From the NCBI GenBank assembly GCA_902492755.1, contig CABUNB010000048.1, positions 1 to 15,405 on the forward strand: 15,405 bases of DNA. Direction: 5' to 3'. The position numbers and the translations under genes were made by a program. This document shows, piece after piece, positions 4,504 to 11,926 of this stretch. The notes under the pieces are model-generated. The model was not told the DNA's origin. It made no database searches and saw only the letters and a list, made by a program, of their open reading frames with translations. This DNA is from an uncultured Collinsella sp. (GTDB lineage: Bacteria; Actinomycetota; Coriobacteriia; Coriobacteriales; Coriobacteriaceae). The stretch's first letter is position 1; each line of letters starts with the position of its first letter.

Positions 4504-7077
4504 GTGTCTGATCAACAGCAAGAAAACGAAATAACGACGACGCAAGCCGCTCCCGCTGTACCGGTTGCGTCGGACCAGGTCGCGGCGCCCGCGCAAGCCT
4601 CGGCTCCTGAGACGCCTAAGGCTGCTTCGACGCCTATGCCTGTAGCGGCTGAGAAGGCCGTGCCTGCAACTGGTGAGGAGGCTGCTCCGGCAAAGCCCAA
4701 GCTCACGCGCCGCACGGCCAAGCCTGCCGCTGACGGCGAGGAAGTCACCAAGTCCAAGCGCCGTACCACGCGCACGACGCGCGCCAAGCGCACCGTTGCA
4801 GCCGACTCCTCGGCGCCGATTTCCGATGAGGTCGCGCAGGCACGTGCGTTGGCGCAGATTAGCGAGGCTCAGGTGGTGCGCGCCCGCCGTCGTGCTGCCG
4901 AGCGCGAGGCCGCGGCTCTGACCGAGCTTGCAGCTCCGTCTGTGCCCGAGACGCCTGCCGCCATCGAGACCCCTGCCGCCGACCTGCCGGCCGAGAAGCC
5001 GGCACCGCGCACACGCCGCCGCACGGCTGCTAAGGCCGAGCAAGTTGCGGAACAGGTAGCCCCCGAGCCCACTGAGGCTTCGCTCCGTTCCGCGGCAGGG
5101 GAGGGCGCATCGCCTGCTGAGCCCGCTGCGCCTGTCGAGGCCAGCGAAGTTCCCGTTGTCGATCCGGCTTTGCGCCCGCACCGTCGCGGTCGCAAGCCCA
5201 AGGCCTTCGTCGAGGCCGAGAAGGCCGCAGCCGCAGCCGCAGCCGCTCGGGATGCTGCGGCGACCGCTGAGTCTGCAACCGCCGCCGACGCGCCCGTCCA
5301 GGATGCTACGACTTCCGAGGCCGCTCCCGCCGATGTCGAGCCCGCCGACGTCCGTCCCGGTCGCAGCCGTCGCACTGCTGCTAAGCGCACGTCCAAGGCT
5401 AAGGCTGCCAAGAAGGGTGCGTCCGAGGATTCTGCTGAGGCGAACGCCGATGCATCGACTGATGCCGTCGAGCCCCCGGACGTCGAACAGCCTGCATCCG
5501 AGAAGCCCAAGCGCGGTCGCAAGAAGTCCGTTAAGGCCAAGGCCGCCGAGCAGCAGGCTGATGTCGAAGCGCAGGTTAATTCTGGCGCCGAGACCAATGA
5601 CACCGCTGCGGCCAATGTTGACACCGCCGCAACCGATGGTGCCGCCCCCGCCGAGGGCGAAGACGGCGCTCGCCCCAACCGTCGCCAGCACAAGCGCAAC
5701 GAGGAGCGCAACGAGCGCAAGGACGAGCGCAACAACGACCGCCGCAACCGCCAGCGCGATCGCAAGCAACGCAACAAGGAGCGTAATGCCGCTCCCACCG
5801 AGCCCACGCTTTCGCGCGAGGAGCTCGCTGCCATGAAGGTCGCCGAACTTCGCGAGAAGGCCAAGGAGTTCGAGATCGAGACGACCGGCAAGAAGAAAGC
5901 TGAGCTCGTCGAGGAGATCTACGTCACCGCCGCGAAGGCCGAGGGCTTCCGCGACATCAAGGGCATTCTGCAGATTCGCCCGGACAGCTCCGGCATCATC
6001 CACGCCCATGGCTACATGAAGTCCAACGACGACGCCTTCGTGCCTGCCTACCTCATTCGCTCCGCGCGCCTGCGCACGGGCGACGTCATCGAGGGCTCGC
6101 TGCGTCCTTCGCGCGGCGGCGACAAGCGCGCCGGCCTCGCCAAAATCACGACCGTCAACGGTCTTGACCCCGAGCAGATTCGCAACCGTCCCAAGTTCGG
6201 CGACCTCACCCCGGTCTATCCCAATGAGCCGCTGCGCATGGAGCACGGCAAGGATTCCATCACCGGTCGCGCCATCGACATCGTGTCGCCGATCGGCAAG
6301 GGCCAGCGCGGCCTGATCGTGTCCCCGCCCAAGGCCGGCAAGACTACGATCCTCAAGAAGATCTGCCAGTCCATCTCGATTAACAACCCCGAGGTGCACC
6401 TCATCTGCCTGCTCGTCGACGAGCGCCCCGAAGAGGTCACCGATATGCAGCGTTCCATCAAGGGTGAGGTTGTAGCGTCGACCTTCGATATGCCTGCCGA
6501 CAACCACACCCGCGTGGCAGAGCTCGTCATCGAGCGCGCCAAGCGCATCGTGGAGCTCGGCGGCGACGTTGTGGTGGTGCTCGACTCCATCACGCGTCTT
6601 GCCCGCGCCTACAACTTGGCGGCGCCTGCCTCAGGCCGCATCCTTTCGGGTGGCGTCGATTCGGCGGCCCTGTATCCGCCCAAGCGCTTCCTGGGTGCAG
6701 CCCGCAATATCGAGAACGGCGGCTCGCTCACCATCCTGGCTTCTGCCCTCATCGACACCGGTTCCAAGATGGACGAGGTCATTTTCGAGGAGTTCAAGGG
6801 CACCGGCAACATGGAGCTTAAGCTCGACCGCGACCTGGCCGACCGCCGCATCTTCCCGGCTATCGACCCCGTTGCCTCCGGTACGCGTAACGAGGACCTG
6901 TTGGTCGACGAGCAGATGCGTCCGTTTGTCTTTGGTCTGCGTCGCATTCTTGCCGGCATGAACAACACCGAGCGCGCAGCCGCATCGTTTATCAAGGGTC
7001 TTAAGGGCACCAACACCAACCAGGAGTTCCTGGTGCGTTCGGCCAAAAAACACAGCGACTACGAGCAGACGTTCTAG
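4504..7077 (+). CDS. rho: Transcription termination factor Rho with long disordered N-terminal extension
   Basis: Rho is the hexameric RNA-dependent ATPase that pulls RNA polymerase off transcripts. This 857-residue version is about twice the length of E. coli Rho (419). Residues 1-435 are low-complexity, rich in Ala, Glu, Pro, Lys and Arg, with repeated basic RRT/RTRR patches and an Arg/Asn/Glu-rich stretch at about 390-430. The Rho N-domain begins near 436 (LSREELAAMKVAELREKAK). The cold-shock RNA-binding fold follows (about 485-555). The ATPase core has Walker A SPPKAGKT (607-614), Walker B VVVVLDS (Asp694) and the RNA-contacting GTGNMELKLDR loop (from 766). The start is GTG at 4504: a stop lies 4 codons upstream, and no clear Shine-Dalgarno is visible. 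Long N-terminal inserts are known in actinobacterial Rho and are thought to add RNA contacts in GC-rich transcripts. The gene is monocistronic. Confidence 0.97.
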   Translation: MSDQQQENEITTTQAAPAVPVASDQVAAPAQASAPETPKAASTPMPVAAEKAVPATGEEAAPAKPKLTRRTAKPAADGEEVTKSKRRTTRTTRAKRTVAADSSAPISDEVAQARALAQISEAQVVRARRRAAEREAAALTELAAPSVPETPAAIETPAADLPAEKPAPRTRRRTAAKAEQVAEQVAPEPTEASLRSAAGEGASPAEPAAPVEASEVPVVDPALRPHRRGRKPKAFVEAEKAAAAAAAARDAAATAESATAADAPVQDATTSEAAPADVEPADVRPGRSRRTAAKRTSKAKAAKKGASEDSAEANADASTDAVEPPDVEQPASEKPKRGRKKSVKAKAAEQQADVEAQVNSGAETNDTAAANVDTAATDGAAPAEGEDGARPNRRQHKRNEERNERKDERNNDRRNRQRDRKQRNKERNAAPTEPTLSREELAAMKVAELREKAKEFEIETTGKKKAELVEEIYVTAAKAEGFRDIKGILQIRPDSSGIIHAHGYMKSNDDAFVPAYLIRSARLRTGDVIEGSLRPSRGGDKRAGLAKITTVNGLDPEQIRNRPKFGDLTPVYPNEPLRMEHGKDSITGRAIDIVSPIGKGQRGLIVSPPKAGKTTILKKICQSISINNPEVHLICLLVDERPEEVTDMQRSIKGEVVASTFDMPADNHTRVAELVIERAKRIVELGGDVVVVLDSITRLARAYNLAAPASGRILSGGVDSAALYPPKRFLGAARNIENGGSLTILASALIDTGSKMDEVIFEEFKGTGNMELKLDRDLADRRIFPAIDPVASGTRNEDLLVDEQMRPFVFGLRRILAGMNNTERAAASFIKGLKGTNTNQEFLVRSAKKHSDYEQTF

Positions 7078-7114
7078 GTTGTCATCCACGCGCTGCGATA
7101 GTCATCAATGCGAT

Positions 7115-7146
7115 AAAGGGTCGGGGCTTTGAGCCTCGGCCCTTTT
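7115..7146 (+). terminator. Terminator of rho
   Basis: A 14-bp stem with two G-U pairs (7115-7128 against 7132-7145) and a 3-nt loop ends in TTTT. It lies 37 bp after the rho stop codon. Confidence 0.85.
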
Positions 7147-7225
7147 CCATTGCGCCGCTCCGCGCTTATTTTTGACCGTAAGACCGACGAGCAGCAGGTT
7201 TCCCGTTTCAATCCGACATCGTCGC

Positions 7226-7254
7226 TTGCAATCGGCAGGGCGGTTTCGCATAAT
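7226..7254 (+). promoter_or_regulatory. Promoter of the membrane protein/VanZ pair
   Basis: TTGCAA (7226-7231) and CATAAT (7249-7254) are spaced by 17 bp. RNA would start near 7261, leaving a leader of about 130 nt before the ATG at 7391. Confidence 0.65.
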
Positions 7255-7284
7255 AACTTTTAAGCTTCGCGACGGAAAACGCAG

Positions 7285-7320
7285 ATGAAACGAACCATAT
7301 ACCGTTGCTTTGGGGCATAG
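7285..7320 (+). CDS. Possible 11-residue upstream peptide (MKRTIYRCFGA)
   Basis: An ATG with GGAAAA 6 nt upstream opens an 11-codon frame ending in TAG, within the leader of the following gene. A short GC hairpin, GGGGC-ATA-GCCCC (7312-7324), overlaps its stop. It could be a leader peptide, but no amino-acid run suggests attenuation. It may be chance; there is no comparative support here. Confidence 0.2.
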   Translation: MKRTIYRCFGA

Positions 7321-7390
7321 CCCCGCTTCATCTTCTCTCGCGCAGCCAACTGAATGATGCGATTTGGGTGCTGGAAGATGGGGAGAGCTC

Positions 7391-8791
7391 ATGGCTTCTT
7401 CTGATGCAACACAACGAGCAGTCCTTGCCGGACTTTCGTGCGGGATCGGCCTTGCCGCTCCCGTGGTTATGTATGCCGCGACGCTGCCGTTTTCGTCGGT
7501 GAACGAGACGGTCGTGGCGGGTGCGGTTCCCTTCGCCGTGGGCGCGGTGGCGGGCGTGGGCATCTATGCCGCCTCGCTGGGTATCTCCGAGTATCGTGAG
7601 CAGCGTGAAGAGCGTCTGTTCCAGCCCGATGCCATGGGCGGTGCCGCCAATCTCAATCAGCATCAAAGCGAGTTCAAGACCGCCTCGATTCCAGCTCAGC
7701 AGCAGGATGCGACTCCTTACGCTGCGACTTCTGCTTCTCAGGCTCAGTCGGAGCAGTCTACCTCGGCATTCCTTTCCGGCCTGACCGGTGCGTTCCAGCG
7801 CCGTCATGCCGACGATGGTGTTCCTACCATCGCTCGAGCCGCAGATGCTATGGACGAGGCCGAGGCTTGGTCCATGATCGACAGCATGCTCGACGACGAT
7901 TCGCCGGTTAGCTGCGACCCTGCGCGCTCGCGCGACGTCTATCAAGTCGCCATCGACGAGCTCACCAACGGCGGGCAGACCGGCTCCTTCAATCGCGACG
8001 ACATCGCCGCCGCGGCGCGTGCCGTGTCGGGCTCCCAGGCCGCCCCTGCGGGCAGCACGGCGGCTTTCGTGGCACTCGTTGCCAACGCGGCAGCCAATAA
8101 CGCCTACAGCGCTACCTCGGCGGACGCGAACGCTTCTGCCGATAATTCGTACGTTGATGAAGACATGACCGCGGACGAGGAGGCCGTTGCCGCCCGCCGT
8201 GCCGCCGAAAGCTCGCTTTGGGGCGCTCCTGCCCAGCAGCAGGCGGCTGAGGCTGCGCCGTACAACGCAAACCTCGCCAGCATGCCTATCATTTCCGGTG
8301 CCGCGGACATCGATCTCGATGACCTCGATGAGCCTGCAGCCATCACCGCATCGATTGATGCCCAAGATCGCATCGACACCGGCGACCTTCCGGATGCCTC
8401 GCTCGAGGTTGATGTCCCCATGGCCGATTACTCGGGCCACGAGGACATGTGGGCCGCCGCCACCGCGATTCTGGATGAGATTGACGAGCCTGCTCCTGTT
8501 GCAGCCCCCGCTCCCGTCGCTGCCCCTCAGCCTGCTGCCCCCGCCTATGTCGGCCGTCACAGCGCTGTGTTCCCCGAGGATACCGCCCGTATCTCGCGCG
8601 AGGGCATCGAGCGGGCCGAGGCTATTGCCGCCGGCATTATGGAAAATCGTCGTCACGAGCGCGTCAATCAGATCCTCGAGGAAGAGATCGAGCGCCTGCA
8701 GTCCTCTACCGCCAGGCGTACGGGCCGTGCCTATCTGAGCGTTATCGAGGGCGGTACCGCCAGCTTCGCGCCGCTCCGCGCGGAGGCATAA
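7391..8791 (+). CDS. Unrecognised membrane-anchored low-complexity protein
   Basis: I do not recognise this 466-residue protein. Residues 11-32 and 40-64 are two hydrophobic helices joined by a short polar turn, so both ends should lie on the same side, probably the cytoplasm since the following segment is charged (EYREQREERLF). The bulk (about 70-400) is Ala/Ser/Gln/Asp-rich and looks disordered, with acidic patches (DIDLDDLDE) and an Ala-Pro linker near 375-390. The C-terminus (about 405-466) is helical and charged (ENRRHERVNQILEEEIERL) and ends in a short nonpolar stretch (RAYLSVIEGG), the part most likely to be conserved. The start at the ATG is preferred over an in-frame TTG at 7364 because GGGGAG lies 5-6 nt before it. 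It is followed at 7 bp by a VanZ-family gene whose ribosome binding site lies inside this frame, so the two are probably translated together. No cleavable signal, LPXTG or catalytic motif is seen. Confidence 0.75.
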   Translation: MASSDATQRAVLAGLSCGIGLAAPVVMYAATLPFSSVNETVVAGAVPFAVGAVAGVGIYAASLGISEYREQREERLFQPDAMGGAANLNQHQSEFKTASIPAQQQDATPYAATSASQAQSEQSTSAFLSGLTGAFQRRHADDGVPTIARAADAMDEAEAWSMIDSMLDDDSPVSCDPARSRDVYQVAIDELTNGGQTGSFNRDDIAAAARAVSGSQAAPAGSTAAFVALVANAAANNAYSATSADANASADNSYVDEDMTADEEAVAARRAAESSLWGAPAQQQAAEAAPYNANLASMPIISGAADIDLDDLDEPAAITASIDAQDRIDTGDLPDASLEVDVPMADYSGHEDMWAAATAILDEIDEPAPVAAPAPVAAPQPAAPAYVGRHSAVFPEDTARISREGIERAEAIAAGIMENRRHERVNQILEEEIERLQSSTARRTGRAYLSVIEGGTASFAPLRAEA

Positions 8792-8798
8792 CTTCTGC

Positions 8799-9248
8799 AT
8801 GGTTAAGATCAATCGAAAATGGGCGGTCGTGACCTGCCTGATGGCGCTCTTGATCTGGGGCAATTCGCTGGTTCCCGGCTCGGGGTCGGGCTCGCTGAGC
8901 CTAACGGTCATGGAAGCTATCCGCGGTTTCCTGCACGGCGTGGGACTTCCATATGCATGGGTGACCAACTTTGTTGTTCGCAAGTGCGCGCATTTTACCG
9001 AGTATATGGTGCTCGGCATCCTGGCAACGCATGCCTTTGATTATGAGGGGCGGCGCACCTTTGACGTGCTACTGCCCACGGCGGTGTTCCTGCTGCTGAT
9101 TCCTTCGATCGACGAGACGATTCAGCTCTTTGTGCCGGGACGCGCCGGCATGATCACCGATGTGATGATCGACTGCTGCGGAGCGGCAACGGGTGTTGTG
9201 CTCCGATATCTCTTACGGTCGCTGATGTGCGCCAAAAAAGCCGCCTAG
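8799..9248 (+). CDS. VanZ-family membrane protein
   Basis: The 149-residue protein has four probable membrane helices (about 9-24, 60-80, 88-103, 120-140) and the VanZ-like signature residues: RKCAHFTEY (61-69), DETIQLFVPGR (105-115) and Asp121/Asp125 in the last helix. VanZ of enterococci gives low-level teicoplanin resistance, but most family members are uncharacterised envelope proteins, so a resistance role should not be assumed. GGAGG at 8782-8786, within the last codons of the preceding gene, is the only plausible ribosome binding site. It is about 12 nt from the ATG, which suggests translational coupling. The stop codon lies inside the stem of the following terminator. Confidence 0.88.
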   Translation: MVKINRKWAVVTCLMALLIWGNSLVPGSGSGSLSLTVMEAIRGFLHGVGLPYAWVTNFVVRKCAHFTEYMVLGILATHAFDYEGRRTFDVLLPTAVFLLLIPSIDETIQLFVPGRAGMITDVMIDCCGAATGVVLRYLLRSLMCAKKAA

Positions 9249-9280
9249 GACGTATTGTTTGGTCCTAGGCGGCCTTTTTT
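9234..9280. terminator. Bidirectional terminator between vanZ-like gene and ROK kinase
   Basis: A perfect 12-bp stem (9240-9251 against 9262-9273; CCGCCTAGGAC and complement) has six A before it and six T after it, so it can stop transcription from both sides. It overlaps the final codons of the VanZ-family gene and lies 38 bp beyond the stop of the opposing kinase gene. Confidence 0.92.
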
Positions 9281-9317
9281 ATTTGAGGGCTTATATGAGG
9301 CGTGGTGGCGTCGTTCC

Positions 9318-10253
9318 TTAGGTCGGATTTGCCGGGCGCGCCACGCCCTGCGGGTGCGTCTGCTGCTGAAGCGCCTGAGCGCCCAGGGCCAAGCAGCCCA
9401 TAATGCCCTGTTTGCCCTCGAGGCTGTTGTTGACGATGTAGCTATCGATGTCGGCCATCTCGGGCGTGACGATGTAGCCGTTGAGCATCTCGGCGCACTT
9501 TTTGCGCGCGAGCGGCACGATGGGGGTGTGGTCGGCCACGCCGCCACCGATGACGATCTTCTGCGGTGCGTAGCATAGGATGTAGGTCATGAGCGCCTGC
9601 GCCAGATAGCCGGCGAGCAGGTCCATGGCCTCCGGGTCATCGGCCATCTCTCCGGCGCTCTTGCCACCCCAGCGCTTTTTGACGCCGGGACCGGCGATAA
9701 GGCCCTCGAGGCAGTTGTCGTGGAAGGGGCAGCCGCTGTGCTCGCCAATGGTGTCGCGCGGGTCGCGCGTGACCAGGATGTGGCCGGCCTCGGGATGCAT
9801 CATGCCGTGCACGAGCTTACCGCCCGAGAGCACGCCGGCGCCCACGCCGGTACCGATGGTCAGATACACCACGTCAGTGAGGCCCTGGGCGCAACCAAAG
9901 GTGACCTCGCCCAGGCAGGCGACGTTGACGTCGGTGTCGTAGCCGCAGGGAATATTGAGCTCGTTTTGGATGGTGCCCAGCAGGTCAAAGTAGCGCCATG
10001 CCGTTTTGGGCGTCTCCAGGATCTTGCCGTATTGGGGCGAGGCAGGGTTGACTGCGGTGGGGCCAAAGGCGCCGATGCCCAGCGCGGCGATGCCCTTGTC
10101 GGCAAACCATGCGTTGACGGCCTCAACGGTCTCCTGCGGGGTCGTGGTCGCAATCTGCTCGCGTTCCAGGACCGTGCCGTCTGCATAGCCCGTGGCGCAG
10201 ACCATCTTGGTGCCGCCGGCCTCGAGCGCTCCGATAAGCTGCTGCTCTGCCAT
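9318..10253 (-). CDS. ROK-family sugar kinase, probable fructokinase
   Basis: The 311-residue cytoplasmic enzyme most likely phosphorylates fructose (or another hexose) with ATP, feeding glycolysis. The N-terminal phosphate-binding motif is GALEAGGTKMVCATG (8-22). The sugar-site acid is Asp108 in DTDVNVACLGE, and a second phosphate loop is LTIGTGVGAG (131-140). The ROK zinc site is present in the fructokinase-like form His158, Cys175, His178, Cys181 (GCPFHDNCLEG). This CPxH spacing resembles Bacillus-type ROK fructokinases more than glucokinases or NagC/XylR-type repressors, and there is no N-terminal helix-turn-helix. The start is set by AGAGGA before the ATG at 10253; an upstream in-frame ATG at 10355 lies inside the neighbouring terminator. 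It is monocistronic, with its own promoter and a candidate operator. Substrate remains an inference. Confidence 0.9.
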   Translation of the reverse strand: MAEQQLIGALEAGGTKMVCATGYADGTVLEREQIATTTPQETVEAVNAWFADKGIAALGIGAFGPTAVNPASPQYGKILETPKTAWRYFDLLGTIQNELNIPCGYDTDVNVACLGEVTFGCAQGLTDVVYLTIGTGVGAGVLSGGKLVHGMMHPEAGHILVTRDPRDTIGEHSGCPFHDNCLEGLIAGPGVKKRWGGKSAGEMADDPEAMDLLAGYLAQALMTYILCYAPQKIVIGGGVADHTPIVPLARKKCAEMLNGYIVTPEMADIDSYIVNNSLEGKQGIMGCLALGAQALQQQTHPQGVARPANPT

Positions 10254-10289
10254 AGTATTCCTCTCTGGGACGAGGTACTTCTTCTCTAA

Positions 10290-10325
10290 AGTATAGCGCT
10301 CTAAACCATTTAAGAAAGCGCTATA
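10290..10325 (-). promoter_or_regulatory. Promoter and candidate operator of the ROK kinase gene
   Basis: On the minus strand TATACT (10290-10295) is a good -10 box, about 37 bp upstream of the ATG; the -35 is poor. A 9-bp inverted repeat, TATAGCGCT (10292-10300) and AGCGCTATA (10317-10325), flanks the spacer, one half overlapping the -10. Each half contains the palindrome AGCGCT with a central CG, as in LacI-type operators. This suggests repression by a sugar-responsive regulator encoded elsewhere. Confidence 0.45.
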
Positions 10326-10366
10326 AAAAGAAGCCTCGTGGCCCAACGGGTTCACGAGGTTTCTTT
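10325..10366 (-). terminator. Terminator of the aminotransferase gene
   Basis: A stem of about 13 bp (10328-10340 with 10353-10365, one G-U pair) encloses a 12-nt loop. On the minus strand it is followed by CTTCTTTTT. It separates the aminotransferase from the downstream kinase gene, so the two are separate transcription units. It is partly symmetric and may also work on the plus strand. Confidence 0.8.
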
Positions 10367-10390
10367 ATTGCCTTTAGTTACTGACCGTCC

Positions 10391-11572
10391 TTACCCGCGC
10401 GGCTCGATTTTATCACGCAGAGACTTGAGGTTCTCCAGCGCCGCGTTAAGCGTCTCGTCTCGCTTGGCAAAGTGGAAGCGGATGAGGTGGTTGACGGGCT
10501 CGCGGAAGAAGCTCGATCCGGGAACAGCGCCCACGCCCACCTTGGAGGCCAAATCCTCGCAGAAGTCGAGGTCGCTGTCATAGCCAAACTCCGAGATATC
10601 CATCATCACGTAGTAGGCGCCCTGCGGCACGTTGTGCGTGAGGCCGATGCTGTCGAGTCCCTGACAGAATAGGTCGCGCTTGGCGGTGTAGAGGTCGAGG
10701 ACCTCCCGGTAATAGCTATCGTCGAAATTGAGGGCGGTAACGACGGCCTCTTGCAGGGGAGCGGCGGCGCCTACGGTGAGGAAGTCGTGGACCTTTTTGA
10801 TGCGCTCGGTGATTTCGGCTGGAGCGATGGTGTAGCCCAAGCGCCAGCCGGTGATGGAGTAGGTCTTGGATAGCGAGCTGCAGCTGATGGTGCGCTCGAA
10901 CATGCCGGGCAGCGTGGCCATATAGACGTGCTCGTGGGGAGCGTAGACGATGTGCTCGTAGACTTCGTCGGTTATGCAGTAGGCGTCGTACTTTATGCAC
11001 AGGTCGGCGATAAAGGTGAGCTCCTCGCGGGTAAAGACCTTGCCACAGGGGTTGGACGGGTTGCACAGGACGATCGCCTTGGGATCGTTGTCGCGGAAGG
11101 CCGCCTCGAGGACCTCACGGTCGAAGTCAAAGGTGGGCGGGTTGAGCGGCACATAGATGGGCTCGGCCCCCGAGAGAATGGTGTCAGCGCCGTAGTTCTC
11201 GTAGAACGGCGAGAAAATGACGACCTTGTCGCCGGGGTTCGTGACCGTCATCATGGCGGCCATCATGGCCTCGGTGGAGCCGCAGGTGACTACGATATTT
11301 TCGTTGGGGTTGATCGGCATGCCCATAAAGTGCTCCTGCTTGGCGGCAAGCGCCTCGCGCATGGCCTGGGAGCCCCAGGTGATGGAGTACTGGTGGTAGA
11401 GCGGCTTGGGGTCGGTGGCGATGGTGCTGAGGCTATCGAGCAGCTGCGCTGGGGGATCAAAGTCAGGGAAGCCCTGCGACAAGTTAACGGCGCCGTACTT
11501 ATTGGAGATGCGCGTCATGCGGCGGATGACGGAATCAGTAAACGTTGCCGTGCGGTTGGAGAGTTCTTTCAT
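10391..11572 (-). CDS. PLP-dependent class I/II aminotransferase
   Basis: This 393-residue cytoplasmic enzyme belongs to the fold-type I aminotransferases and moves an amino group between an amino acid and a 2-oxo acid. The Schiff-base lysine is Lys236 in SSLSKTYSITGWRLGY. The cofactor-binding residues are Asn174 (NPSNPCGKVF), Asp202 and Tyr205 (TDEVYEHIVY) and Arg244. Arg365 (HLIRFHFA) should bind the substrate carboxylate. The overall pattern resembles the kynurenine/methionine/aromatic aminotransferase subgroup (YbdL-like) more than classical aspartate aminotransferase, but substrate cannot be assigned from sequence alone. AAAGGA 5 nt upstream supports the ATG at 11572; an in-frame ATG 6 codons earlier has no such site. 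Its leader carries a 12-bp inverted repeat that touches the ribosome binding site. It is divergent from the tRNA cluster. Confidence 0.93.
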   Translation of the reverse strand: MKELSNRTATFTDSVIRRMTRISNKYGAVNLSQGFPDFDPPAQLLDSLSTIATDPKPLYHQYSITWGSQAMREALAAKQEHFMGMPINPNENIVVTCGSTEAMMAAMMTVTNPGDKVVIFSPFYENYGADTILSGAEPIYVPLNPPTFDFDREVLEAAFRDNDPKAIVLCNPSNPCGKVFTREELTFIADLCIKYDAYCITDEVYEHIVYAPHEHVYMATLPGMFERTISCSSLSKTYSITGWRLGYTIAPAEITERIKKVHDFLTVGAAAPLQEAVVTALNFDDSYYREVLDLYTAKRDLFCQGLDSIGLTHNVPQGAYYVMMDISEFGYDSDLDFCEDLASKVGVGAVPGSSFFREPVNHLIRFHFAKRDETLNAALENLKSLRDKIEPRG

Positions 11573-11580
11573 GCCGGTCC

Positions 11581-11640
11581 TTTCGAGCATTTGCAGTGGG
11601 GCAAGTTTACCCCTATGAAACCGGTGGGAAATGCTCGAAA
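11581..11640 (-). promoter_or_regulatory. Hairpin leader of the aminotransferase gene
   Basis: A perfect 12-bp inverted repeat, TTTCGAGCATTT (11581-11592) and AAATGCTCGAAA (11629-11640), encloses 36 nt. The enclosed part holds GGGG...CCCC, which can form a small inner stem. In the mRNA the 3' arm shares three bases with the AAAGGA ribosome binding site, so folding could reduce translation. It matches no riboswitch class that I recognise. Confidence 0.4.
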
Positions 11641-11682
11641 TGGTCTCGAAAAACTCTTTTCAAAATTCTTGAAAATTGGGGC

Positions 11683-11711
11683 TTGCATCGCGTGGCGTTC
11701 CTTGCAATAAT
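11683..11711 (+). promoter_or_regulatory. Promoter of the tRNA cluster
   Basis: TTGCAT (11683-11688) and AATAAT (11706-11711) are spaced by 17 bp. RNA would start near 11718, about 20 nt before tRNA-His. Confidence 0.6.
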
Positions 11712-11737
11712 AGTCGAGCGCGAAGCGCACAGGACAC

Positions 11738-11815
11738 GGTGGGTGTAGCTCAGTTGGCTAGAGCGACGGGTTGTGGTCCCGTAGGTCGAGGGTTCGAGTC
11801 CCTTTACCCACCCCA
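11738..11815 (+). tRNA. tRNA-His (GUG)
   Basis: The cloverleaf has anticodon GTG at 11773-11775 in the loop TTGTGGT, closed by ACGGG/CCCGT. The D-arm is GCTCAGTTGGCTAGAGC and the T-arm GAGGGTTCGAGTCCCTT. The extra 5' G (position -1, at 11738) faces discriminator C73, the identity feature of bacterial tRNA-His. CCA is encoded. The span given includes G-1 and CCA. Confidence 0.97.
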
Positions 11816-11837
11816 GTTCTTGCTTCGTGTTGATATC

Positions 11838-11913
11838 GGGTCGTTAGCTCAGTTGGTAGAGCAGGGGACTCTTAATCCCAAGGTCCAGGGTTCGACCCCC
11901 TGACGGCCCACCA
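11838..11913 (+). tRNA. tRNA-Lys (CUU), first copy
   Basis: The 76-nt cloverleaf has acceptor stem GGGTCGT/ACGGCCC with one G-U pair, discriminator A73 and encoded CCA. Anticodon CTT is at 11871-11873 in the loop CTCTTAA. The outermost anticodon-stem pair (27-43) is a G-A mismatch. Confidence 0.96.
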
Positions 11914-11926
11914 CACGATATCTCCT

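Noticed and set aside
4354..6507. A 717-codon open frame antisense to rho
   Set aside because: It covers the low-complexity Ala/Arg coding stretch of rho and yields repetitive Gly/Leu/Arg sequence; this is a composition artefact.
7328..9019. A 563-codon open frame antisense to the membrane protein gene
   Set aside because: It has no recognisable domain, no start signal, and crosses the boundary between two well-supported genes.
8799..9248. Glycopeptide-resistance cluster
   Set aside because: Only a VanZ-family protein is present; there is no VanH, VanA/B ligase, VanX or VanRS, so no resistance operon is supported.
9720..10289. A plus-strand 189-codon frame over the ROK kinase gene
   Set aside because: The minus-strand frame carries all ROK motifs and a ribosome binding site; the plus frame has neither.
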